From: an uncultured Mycoplasmatota bacterium
Lineage (GTDB): Bacteria > Bacillota_I > Bacilli_A > RF39 > UBA660
Direction: 5' to 3'
NCBI GenBank assembly: GCA_900546275.1
Contig: URCH01000006.1
Location: 1-64,000 of the forward strand
DNA length: 64,000 nucleotides
Shown: piece by piece, positions 8,462 to 15,441 of the stretch
How the letters are laid out: each line of letters opens with the position of its first letter
How positions within the stretch are numbered: position 1 is the first letter of the stretch
Translations under genes and position numbers: made by a program
Notes under the pieces: generated by a model
What the model saw: the letters and a program-made list of their open reading frames with translations, nothing else
Told to the model about the DNA's origin: nothing
The model's database searches: none

Positions 8462-8520
8462 ATAAATCTCCATTTCAAATTACTATTTTTTACTTTGTTT
8501 ACACTATATATTATATCATG

Positions 8521-8550
8521 AAAAAAAGCAAATCATTTTAATGACTTGCT
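8521..8550 (-). terminator. Terminator of the cardiolipin synthase gene
   Basis: A long hairpin (AGCAAGTCATT pairing with AATGATTTGCT) is followed by seven T on the minus strand, 43 bp after the cls stop. Confidence 0.75.
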
Positions 8551-8592
8551 CAACAAGTTATAATTTTTATTTATCTAATTTTATTATATCGT

Positions 8593-10098
8593 TTACATCA
8601 TTGGAGCAAATAATCTTAAAATAGCTTGCCATAATCCTTTAAATAAACCAGTTTTAGATTCTTTTTCCTCTACTTTATGTGATTCTTTAAAGGAATCCTC
8701 AAAATCTTTTTTGATATCTTTTATTACATTTGTATCCTTCATATAAATACCACACTCAAAATGTAAATATAAACTTCTATAATCTAAGTTTATTGTCCCT
8801 ACAGTTGCTATTTCATCATCGGATAAAAATACTTTGCTATGTACAAAACCATTCGTATAAGTATATATTTTTACTCCACCTTTAATTAATGTATAAAAAT
8901 AAGAAGAGGTTAAATCATATACAATTTTTTTATCGGGTATTCCAGGAACAATAATTCTAACATCTACTCCTCTTCTTGCAGCTAAGATTAAACTATTTAT
9001 CATATCTGTATCAATAATTAAATAAGGTGTATAAATATAAACATACTTTTTCGCTTGACCAATAATATTTAGATAAATATCTTCCCCGGTTATAACATCA
9101 TCTAATGGACTTTCCCCATAAGGTACAACGAAACCATTTTCCTTATACTTTTCTTTAAAATTATATTTGTATTTATTATAATCATTATCTTCTTTTTTAA
9201 ATGAATTCCACATTTCTAGAAACATAACAGTAAAATTCCAAACAGCTTCACCTTTTATCCTAATTCCATTATCTTTCCATACTCCTAATTTACTATTTAG
9301 ATTTATATATTCATCTGAAATATTAATTCCACCAGAAAAAGCAGTATGTCCATCAATTATCATTATTTTTCGATGATCTCTATTATTCATAATAATACCT
9401 GCAAATGGCGATAATTTATTAAATTGCATACATTTTATTCCATATTTTTCCAGTAATTTTGGATAATTACTAGGTAGCATAGCAAAAGAACCCATATCAT
9501 CATATAATACTCTTACATCTAGTCCTGAATTTGCTTTTTCTTTTAATATATCTAAAATTCCTTGCCACATAGTACCATTATTAATAATGAAATATTCTAT
9601 AAAAATAAATTTTTTGGCTTTTTTTAGTTCTTCTAACATAACAGGATAAACGTCATCCCCAAGAGAATAATAGTTTATCTCATTGTTTTTCGTTACAGGA
9701 AATCCTGAAAATTCACTTATATATTTTAATTGTCCTAAATTTTTAGTATCTATTTCTTTTTTTATAAATTCATCTTGTATTAAGTATTTTTGACCGTTTT
9801 CTATATTTTCATTAATACTCTTTAAAACTTTACTTCTTTTCATATTATTACTAAGTATGATATATAGAAGTGTTCCAATTAATGGAAAAAGCATAATCAG
9901 TAATATCCATATTAAATCGCTACTTAATCTTTTACTATACTTGATAATCATTAAAACAATTATAATACTAAGTAAACCATAAACTACTTGAATAATACTT
10001 ATAAATTCTCCAAATTTTAAATATATAAATAATGTTAATAGGATTTGTATTAATAAACCTATAGCTACAACAATTCCTCTTTTTACTGCCATCCACAT
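8593..10098 (-). CDS. cls: Cardiolipin synthase
   Basis: The enzyme joins two phosphatidylglycerol molecules into cardiolipin plus glycerol at the membrane. The 501-residue product (start at 10098; AGGAG lies inside a longer alternative start) has three N-terminal hydrophobic segments and two phospholipase D HKD motifs: HRKIMIID followed by FSGGINISDEY in the middle, and HSKVFLSD followed by GTINLDYRS near the C-terminus. Length and layout match Bacillus ClsA. It is cargo of the element and lies just downstream of the bile salt hydrolase. Cardiolipin enrichment is a known response to envelope stress, so the pair may act together; that is inference. Confidence 0.95.
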   Translation of the reverse strand: MWMAVKRGIVVAIGLLIQILLTLFIYLKFGEFISIIQVVYGLLSIIIVLMIIKYSKRLSSDLIWILLIMLFPLIGTLLYIILSNNMKRSKVLKSINENIENGQKYLIQDEFIKKEIDTKNLGQLKYISEFSGFPVTKNNEINYYSLGDDVYPVMLEELKKAKKFIFIEYFIINNGTMWQGILDILKEKANSGLDVRVLYDDMGSFAMLPSNYPKLLEKYGIKCMQFNKLSPFAGIIMNNRDHRKIMIIDGHTAFSGGINISDEYINLNSKLGVWKDNGIRIKGEAVWNFTVMFLEMWNSFKKEDNDYNKYKYNFKEKYKENGFVVPYGESPLDDVITGEDIYLNIIGQAKKYVYIYTPYLIIDTDMINSLILAARRGVDVRIIVPGIPDKKIVYDLTSSYFYTLIKGGVKIYTYTNGFVHSKVFLSDDEIATVGTINLDYRSLYLHFECGIYMKDTNVIKDIKKDFEDSFKESHKVEEKESKTGLFKGLWQAILRLFAPMM

Positions 10099-10162
10099 AT
10101 TTTTTCTCCTCATACTAATTCATTTTTATATGTAATACTTTTATCTGCTTTATAAATAAACA

Positions 10163-11137
10163 TTAATTTTGAGTTCTTATCTGTTCTTCCTTTATCAAAG
10201 GATAACGAATAAGTACATTACTATCTAGATTTTCTTTGTGCATATCAACTGCTGTTATTTGATGATTATCATATGTTGTATAATAATAAATTCCCTTATT
10301 TACATTACAGCAAGATGTATAAATTGTTATTTCAAATTTATCATCACCTAAATCACAACATCCTCTTTGTTGATCAACGCTACCTAAAATGTGAAAAAAT
10401 TGACTAACACTTGATTTTTCATCTTCTTTAGAAAAAGAATTTAATTTAGTATACGCTACTCTTATGAATCTTGATTGCGATGATAAATCACCTGGTAGAC
10501 CTATTGCTCCCATTCCTCTACTATATAAACTTAGATCTAATTCTTTACTAAATTTATTCTCTGGAGATTTAGGTGATAAATACATATAATTATTTAAGGC
10601 AAACATTTGCTTATCAAAAGATGGATTATTAGTTAATACCCCTACTGGATTATCATATATTTTTATTCCATCAATAACAGACTCTACAGTTATTGATTGT
10701 GTGCTATCGGAAATAATCCAATGTAAGCTAGCTAATGGTAATTTATCACTAAATGGAGTATTTAACACATTCATTTTTTCAATCAAATTTCTAGCTTCTT
10801 TTACATTTGAACATTGGCTTAAAATCCATGGTATCAGTTCAAATTGAGCAACATTATCTTTTCCTTCCTGTTTTTCTTTATAATGAGCATTTCCAACAAA
10901 ATTTAATCCTGCTATTGCTAATCCTTTTTCGTTTATTGCATCGTAATATAATGGATAATCTTCAGTAACAAATGCCATTCCAATTATCGCATAATGACTC
11001 TTAATGTCATCTACTTCTCTAAATTTAAATTCAAAGTTTCTTGGTGTTATTGTTACTTCATCTCCATATGAAAATTCATAATCCAATGTTCTTCCAAAAT
11101 AAAAATCTTTCGTTTTATAAGTTGCTGCTGTACACAT
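10163..11137 (-). CDS. bsh: Choloylglycine hydrolase (bile salt hydrolase)
   Basis: This Ntn hydrolase cleaves the amide of glycine- or taurine-conjugated bile salts; some relatives hydrolyse penicillin V. The nucleophile Cys2 is directly after the initiator Met, and the catalytic set is present: Arg16 and Asp19 in FGRTLDY, Asn79 in GLNF, Asn170 in LTNNP and Arg223 in SRFIR. At 324 residues it has family length with no signal peptide, so it is cytosolic. The ATG follows AAGGA. It lies upstream of cls on the mobile element and marks adaptation to the intestine. BSH is preferred over penicillin V acylase from the overall motifs, but substrate choice cannot be proved here. Confidence 0.93.
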   Translation of the reverse strand: MCTAATYKTKDFYFGRTLDYEFSYGDEVTITPRNFEFKFREVDDIKSHYAIIGMAFVTEDYPLYYDAINEKGLAIAGLNFVGNAHYKEKQEGKDNVAQFELIPWILSQCSNVKEARNLIEKMNVLNTPFSDKLPLASLHWIISDSTQSITVESVIDGIKIYDNPVGVLTNNPSFDKQMFALNNYMYLSPKSPENKFSKELDLSLYSRGMGAIGLPGDLSSQSRFIRVAYTKLNSFSKEDEKSSVSQFFHILGSVDQQRGCCDLGDDKFEITIYTSCCNVNKGIYYYTTYDNHQITAVDMHKENLDSNVLIRYPLIKEEQIRTQN

Positions 11138-11430
11138 TTTCTTTTCCTTCTTTCTAATACTATTTCTTATCTTTTATACAACATAAAAGACTAATTTTTC
11201 ATCTGCTTATTAGTTCGCAATATCCAAATATTACGATGTCATATTTAATTGTTATTAATTAATATTCTTTGATCTTGATATAATTTGTTACCTAATATTT
11301 CTACATTATACCCAACGAATGCCTTTGATGCTTCTTCATCATTTCTTTACTCCATTCTAAACAACAAATTACTATTTTTCTGTTAGTTATATTATAGCAC
11401 AATTTAATTGAAATCTTTTTTATAAAATGT
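11138..11430 (-). other. Intergenic stretch with possible decayed reading frame
   Basis: About 290 bases lie between the bsh start and the YolD-like remnant. On the minus strand two short frames follow each other across a shift: one ending EWSKEMMKKHQRHSLGIM and one reading DEEASKAFVGYNVEILGN further down. This suggests a small frameshifted gene, but I recognise no family. The part nearest bsh holds its AAGGA ribosome binding site. I see no riboswitch or strong hairpin. Confidence 0.3.
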
Positions 11431-11679
11431 TTAGTCATTAATTTTTATATCAATTACATCATCTAAAATTATTTTCTTATTATCAGTAAATTTTATAAAT
11501 CTATTTATATAATCTATTCTTTTTACATTTCCTTTTTCAGTAATATATTTACCACCATCTTTTTTTACATCAGGTATAAAATATGTTATTTCAACTACTG
11601 GATTATTTTTTATTAATTCATTTATCTTATTTAATTTATAATTTATTTTTTCTTTCAATTCATCATCTAGAGAAATCAA
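11431..11679 (-). pseudogene. YolD-like protein, N-terminally truncated
   Basis: The visible 82 residues match the C-terminal part of the YolD-like family: a charged helix, then VEITYFIPDV...KGNVKRIDYINRFIKFTDNKKIILDDVIDI. Family members are usually 100-115 residues, often found next to UmuC/DinB-type polymerases on mobile elements. The frame begins at a TTG with no ribosome binding site and is closed just upstream by TAA, so about 25 N-terminal residues are missing. An IS481-like element starts 70 bp away and may have caused the loss. It is probably not functional. Confidence 0.6.
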
Positions 11680-11748
11680 TCTTATGTTACACTTTTAATA
11701 TAAAAGTCCTTTATTGCTTATCTATTACACATAAAAAGGTATTATGTT

Positions 11749-12911
11749 TGTCAAGACTGACGAAGCCATTCATTTTAGTCTTGATAAATTTAATATCCTT
11801 TTTATATACTCTTTTAAGCATTAAGGAAATTAAGTTTATATTCTTCTACTATTTGATTTGGATTTTTAAATCCCAATACTTTCTTAGCTATATTATTATA
11901 TCTTGAATTATATCTCTTTAATTTCTTTTTTAAATCCTCTACTGAGGTAAATTTATTTCTACTATAAAATCTTTCTCCATCTATTTTATGACTTCTTTCA
12001 ACTTTCCCGTTTTGCCATGGAGAATATGGTCTAGTTCTTCTGTGATTCATTCCTAACTCTTCTAAAGTTAATTCAAATAATGTTGGTAAATTAGTTTCTA
12101 ATTGATTATTTACAAATTCAGGACCATTATCAGTTTGAATTGTATTTATTTTTAATCCCATTTTTTCTTCTAATGTTCTCATAAATCTACTTGTATTTGT
12201 TACACTTTTCTCATCAACTATCTCTAATATTCTTTTTCTTGAAAACTCATCAATTGCCGTTATTTGATAGTACTTTTTATCCATTGTATCAAATATTAAA
12301 CATTCTTTAGGAACATATTTTATATCAACTTGAACTTTATCACCAGGATATTCACCACGAATTTCTTCATGTTTTGTATATCCTTTTCTTAATCTTACTT
12401 TTTCTTTAGGTAATTTACTAATTTGTTTGATCATTGAACCATAACTTCTTGTATATCCTCTTTTCTTCGCTTGAACATACACTTCAGCTAATCCATCTTT
12501 TCCATATTGAGATTTCATTTTCTTTATTAATTCTAATTCTTCAGTAGTATGTGCATTAGGATGAGAATGTGGTTTTCTTGATTTTAGTGCTAAACTTCTT
12601 AATGTTCCATCATACTTTTCTAACTGTCTATATACAAATTGTCTGTTAGTGTGATATTTTCTAGCAGCATTAGTTACACCATTTTTTAAAGCAAATTCAC
12701 ATAATTTCTTCCTAAATCTCATTTCTTCTGTTATAATCTTCATTGATACCACTCTTTCGTATAATTTTTTCGTTCAACTTAATTATACCAGAGGGTATCT
12801 TTTTTTATTTAAAATTTTGTAACATATGTATTATAACTCAACATTTTATTAAAAATGAACATTTATCTCTTTCGTCAAGATGTCCACTTTACTACATTTT
12901 ATCACTTGACA
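11749..12911. mobile_element. IS481-like insertion sequence
   Basis: A single DDE transposase gene is flanked by ends of similar structure. Each begins TGTCAAG going inward and has TCTTGA 23-24 bases further in (left 11749-11755, right 12905-12911 on the opposite strand). That gives about 1.16 kb, a normal size for the family. No clear target-site duplication is visible, so the exact ends are provisional. Confidence 0.65.
11814..12743 (-). CDS. IS481-family DDE transposase
   Basis: The product (about 309 residues from ATG 12743) has an N-terminal helix-turn-helix region (GVTNAARKYHTNRQFVYRQLEKY) and an rve-type catalytic domain with the DDE triad: Asp in QVDIKYVP, Asp in QTDNGPEF and Glu in PWQNGKVERSH. 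It looks full length and intact. It sits inside the spoVS element between the YolD remnant and a tandem repeat, so it is a later insertion into the element. Confidence 0.93.
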   Translation of the reverse strand: MKIITEEMRFRKKLCEFALKNGVTNAARKYHTNRQFVYRQLEKYDGTLRSLALKSRKPHSHPNAHTTEELELIKKMKSQYGKDGLAEVYVQAKKRGYTRSYGSMIKQISKLPKEKVRLRKGYTKHEEIRGEYPGDKVQVDIKYVPKECLIFDTMDKKYYQITAIDEFSRKRILEIVDEKSVTNTSRFMRTLEEKMGLKINTIQTDNGPEFVNNQLETNLPTLFELTLEELGMNHRRTRPYSPWQNGKVERSHKIDGERFYSRNKFTSVEDLKKKLKRYNSRYNNIAKKVLGFKNPNQIVEEYKLNFLNA

Positions 12912-12930
12912 GCGGATATTCAAGGATATT

Positions 12931-12972
12931 GTGGCTCAAAAGTGGCTCAAAAGTGGCTCAAAAGTGGCTCAA
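12931..12972. repeat. 11-bp tandem repeat, 3.8 copies
   Basis: The unit GTGGCTCAAAA is repeated exactly at 12931, 12942 and 12953, with a partial fourth copy at 12964. The 11 bp period is close to one turn of DNA, so bound proteins would line up on one face. It lies just outside the right end of the IS, with no gene across it. Repeats of this kind occur as iterons, arm-type recombinase sites or oriT-proximal sites in mobile elements. Which applies is unknown. Confidence 0.85.
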
Positions 12973-13003
12973 TATAATATTTTTTCTTTAAAAATCAATA
13001 AAA

Positions 13004-13023
13004 AACACATTATTTAATGTGTT
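13004..13023 (-). terminator. Terminator at the end of the 95-residue gene
   Basis: AACACATTA / TAATGTGTT-type hairpin overlaps the stop codon of the gene at 13010 and is followed by a T-rich tract on the minus strand. Confidence 0.65.
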
Positions 13024-13297
13024 CTAATATATTTTCTAACTCATTTATACTAATATTAGTATATTTTTCAACTAATTGTTCATAATATTCATTAGCATCA
13101 TTTATATTATTAAAAAATGATCCATCAATATTTTCATATCTTGCATTATTATTTAAATTCAAACATTCAACACTTATATGATAATTTTCATTATTATTAA
13201 CATTTGAATTCATTTCTAATACTACAATTTCAAAACTGTCTTTTAATATTTTTTTTGTTTTTGTAGAAATCTCTACGGGTACTGCTTCATTTTTCAT
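13010..13297 (-). CDS. Hypothetical element protein, about 95 residues
   Basis: The open frame reaches 13327, but a TATAAT box lies only a few bases before that ATG. The internal ATG at 13297 follows AAGGAAG and is the better start. The product is acidic, Asn-rich and soluble, with no recognised domain. The central stretch NYHISVECLNLNNNARY may form beta strands. It is downstream of a small membrane protein gene and is followed by a terminator. Confidence 0.6.
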   Translation of the reverse strand: MKNEAVPVEISTKTKKILKDSFEIVVLEMNSNVNNNENYHISVECLNLNNNARYENIDGSFFNNINDANEYYEQLVEKYTNISINELENILEHIK

Positions 13298-13361
13298 ACT
13301 ACTTACTACTTCCTTGTTTTTTGTCATTAATATTATATACCATTTTGCCTTTTCTAAACAA

Positions 13362-13622
13362 CTAAATCTGACATTTTTTTGAATATATTTTTTTTATTTG
13401 ACTAAAAAGCATATAAATAATAGAACATTCTATTATAGTCAATACTACAACAACATCAATTCCAAATCCAGGACTAGTTATTGCTAATGCTAAATCAAAA
13501 GGTATTTGAACTAATTCACAAAAATCTTTTGCTAAAAAATAATTACCATATATCATGAATCCAATTACATTGAATCCTATTAAAATCATTGATAATTCTT
13601 TTTTGTCTACATCATAAAACAT
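13362..13622 (-). CDS. Small membrane protein with two TM helices
   Basis: The 86-residue product starts at ATG behind GAGGAGG. It has two hydrophobic helices (about 12-30 and 52-72) and a lysine-rich C-terminal tail. No family is recognised. It is divergent from the XRE regulator at 13772, and the 150 bp between them hold repeats that could control both genes. Confidence 0.65.
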   Translation of the reverse strand: MFYDVDKKELSMILIGFNVIGFMIYGNYFLAKDFCELVQIPFDLALAITSPGFGIDVVVVLTIIECSIIYMLFSQIKKIYSKKCQI

Positions 13623-13701
13623 TTTTTCCTCCTCACAATTTAAAGACAGATAACATACTAATAATACATTCTTTTTTTAATTTTGATAAGCATTTTCCTT
13701 A

Positions 13702-13742
13702 AACACTTGTACAAAAGACATTTCTTTAACACTTGTATAAAA
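13702..13742. promoter_or_regulatory. Direct repeat in the XRE regulator promoter region
   Basis: AACACTTGTACAAAA (13702-13716) recurs as AACACTTGTATAAAA (13728-13742), 26 bp apart, with one mismatch. The second copy includes a TATAAA-like -10 element. Similar repeated sites are bound by autoregulating XRE repressors. Binding here is inferred from position only. Confidence 0.5.
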
Positions 13743-13771
13743 TAGTTTGTGAAGATTGGAGGTAGTATATA

Positions 13772-14050
13772 GTGATTTTATCTAGTAAAAAAATTTTATC
13801 TATAAATTTAAAATATTACAGACAATGTTTTAATTTATCTCAAGAAAAATTTGCAGAAAAAATCGGTTCAAATTTAGTTTATATAAATCAATTAGAAAAT
13901 TGTAAAAGAAAACCAACTACAGATATGTTAGATAAACTTGCTAATGGAATTAACAAATTAGATAAGTCATTAAACATAACTGCGTCTGATTTACTAAAAT
14001 ATGATCCTAGTCATAAAACAGATTTTACAAGAATAGACGAAAAAAAGTAA
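13772..14050 (+). CDS. XRE-family helix-turn-helix regulator
   Basis: The 92-residue protein starts at GTG behind GGAGG. Residues 10-70 form a classical HTH_3 domain: LKYYRQCFNLSQEKFAEKIG, then the recognition helix around LVYINQLENCKRKPTTDML. The remaining C-terminus is short and charged. It is the only plus-strand gene in the element and is divergent from the small membrane protein, an arrangement typical of an element control region. It may repress its own promoter through the direct repeats at 13702-13742. Confidence 0.88.
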   Translation: MILSSKKILSINLKYYRQCFNLSQEKFAEKIGSNLVYINQLENCKRKPTTDMLDKLANGINKLDKSLNITASDLLKYDPSHKTDFTRIDEKK

Positions 14051-14075
14051 TCTTTAATTAGACTACTTCTTTTAT
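14047..14075 (+). terminator. Terminator of the XRE gene
   Basis: AGTAATCT pairs imperfectly with AGACTACT around a 6-base loop and is followed by a T-rich tract on the plus strand. Confidence 0.5.
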
Positions 14076-14086
14076 TTTTATTTGTA

Positions 14087-14770
14087 TTAATCATCATTTC
14101 TACCAAATAAAAATATTAATCTTATAATTTCAATAACAGTACTTGCAACACTTGCTACATATGTAGATGCTGCTGCACTTAGCATTACTTTTCCTCCTAT
14201 TAATTCATGATTTGTCAAATAGTTAGAATTTTCAAGTTCTTTTAAACCTTTTCTGCTGGCGTTTATTTCAACTGGTAAAGTTACTAATTGAAATAAAAGG
14301 ATAACTATTTCTGCAATAATTCCTATCCAAATTAAATTCAAAGAACCAAATAAACAACCAAGTAACATTGCAACATAGCCAGCATATGAAGAAAAATTAA
14401 CTACTGGAACTAATAAAGATCTTATTTTAAAAAACGAATATTTTTCTTTGTCTTGAATGGCATGACCACATTCGTGGCAAGCAACAGCAACACTTGCTAT
14501 AGAAGATTCTCTATAATTATTTTTTGATAATCTAATAACTTTATTTTTTGGATCGTAGTGATCTGATAAGTAACCTCCTGTTTCAACGACATCAATATCA
14601 AATAATCCATGTTTATCCAATATATGTCTAGCAACCTCTTTACCTGTTAATTCTTTCTCATTTTTTATTTTGGAATACTTACTATATGAACCCGAAACAA
14701 ATGCTTGTGCCAATAATGTAATAATAAGTGCAATAAATGTCAGTCCATAAGATATAAATATATAATTCAT
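14087..14770 (-). CDS. YugP-like membrane zinc protease
   Basis: This member of the zinc peptidase family PF04298 (B. subtilis YugP) is an integral membrane metalloprotease of unknown substrate. The zinc site HECGHA is at about residues 98-103, with a second acidic region PVEINASRKGLKELE further on supplying the likely third ligand. There is an N-terminal membrane helix and two or three more after the active site. At 227 residues it has family length. It is the last gene of the groES-groEL-hsp20-trx operon, 5 bp after the thioredoxin-fold gene, which suggests membrane protein quality control; that role is inferred from context. Confidence 0.9.
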   Translation of the reverse strand: MNYIFISYGLTFIALIITLLAQAFVSGSYSKYSKIKNEKELTGKEVARHILDKHGLFDIDVVETGGYLSDHYDPKNKVIRLSKNNYRESSIASVAVACHECGHAIQDKEKYSFFKIRSLLVPVVNFSSYAGYVAMLLGCLFGSLNLIWIGIIAEIVILLFQLVTLPVEINASRKGLKELENSNYLTNHELIGGKVMLSAAASTYVASVASTVIEIIRLIFLFGRNDD

Positions 14771-14775
14771 GTTAT

Positions 14776-14997
14776 CTATGCTAATACCTCAATAAATTTC
14801 TTTATTTCTCTTTCATTTAATACTTTTCCTTGACTTATTAGTTTATCATTTATAATCAGTGCTGGTGTATTTGTGATATTATATTTATTATCTTTTTCTA
14901 ATAATTGTATATTTATTTTATTATCAGTTGCTTTTTTTATATTCTTTATTAATTTTAATCTATTGCTAGAATTTGTTCCAATTACCTTTATTTCCAT
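14776..14997 (-). CDS. Thioredoxin-fold protein lacking the CxxC
   Basis: The 73-residue protein matches the small thioredoxin_3 family (redox-active disulfide protein 2 type): beta start MEIKVIGT, helix, and the cis-proline loop NTPALIINDK. The family normally has GxGCxxC at residues 7-13; here it reads GTNSSNR, so both cysteines are replaced and no dithiol chemistry is possible. It lies between hsp20 and the zinc protease in one operon. It may have become a binding or adaptor protein. The fold is fairly secure, the function is not. Confidence 0.75.
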   Translation of the reverse strand: MEIKVIGTNSSNRLKLIKNIKKATDNKINIQLLEKDNKYNITNTPALIINDKLISQGKVLNEREIKKFIEVLA

Positions 14998-15034
14998 AAT
15001 CTTTTCTCCTTAGCATTTATTTTTTTAAATAATT

Positions 15035-15424
15035 TTAATTTATTTCAATAAATTTCTTATTACTATCATTTTCTTCTTTCTTAGGAAGATTCAAATATAA
15101 AATACCATTTTCAAATGAAGCATTTATATTATCTTCATCAATATCTTCACCTATGTTAAAACTTCTTTTAATTTCTCCGGTAAATCTTTCTTTTCTAATA
15201 TATTTTTTATTTTCTTCATCAGATGATTTAGAAATACTTACTGAAATATTAATAAGATTTTTATTCATTTCAATTTTAATATCTTCCTTTTTTACACCAG
15301 GTAAATCAATTTGCAATTCATATCCATTTTCTTTTTCAATAATATCTGTATTCATTATAGAAGTTTTTCTATAGTCTTCCAATAATGAATCATCTAAAAA
15401 ATTAAATCTACTTGGTACATACAT
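15035..15424 (-). CDS. hsp20: Small heat shock protein Hsp20
   Basis: Small heat shock proteins bind unfolding clients without ATP and hand them to other chaperones. The 129-residue protein has an alpha-crystallin domain about 25-115 with YELQIDLPGVKKEDIKIEM, the conserved ERFTGEIKRSF strand and the GILYLNLPK motif, followed by a short tail ending IEIN, the usual IxI-type oligomerisation element. It starts at ATG 17 bp after groEL and is followed 37 bp later by the thioredoxin-fold gene, so it shares the groES promoter. Confidence 0.95.
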   Translation of the reverse strand: MYVPSRFNFLDDSLLEDYRKTSIMNTDIIEKENGYELQIDLPGVKKEDIKIEMNKNLINISVSISKSSDEENKKYIRKERFTGEIKRSFNIGEDIDEDNINASFENGILYLNLPKKEENDSNKKFIEIN

Positions 15425-15441
15425 AATTATTCATCCTTTCT

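Noticed and set aside
12931..12972. CRISPR array
   Set aside because: The unit is 11 bp, adjacent copies have no spacers, and no cas genes are present.
12743..12991. 82-residue plus-strand frame over the tandem repeat
   Set aside because: Its sequence is a translation of IS end and repeat DNA without a start signal.
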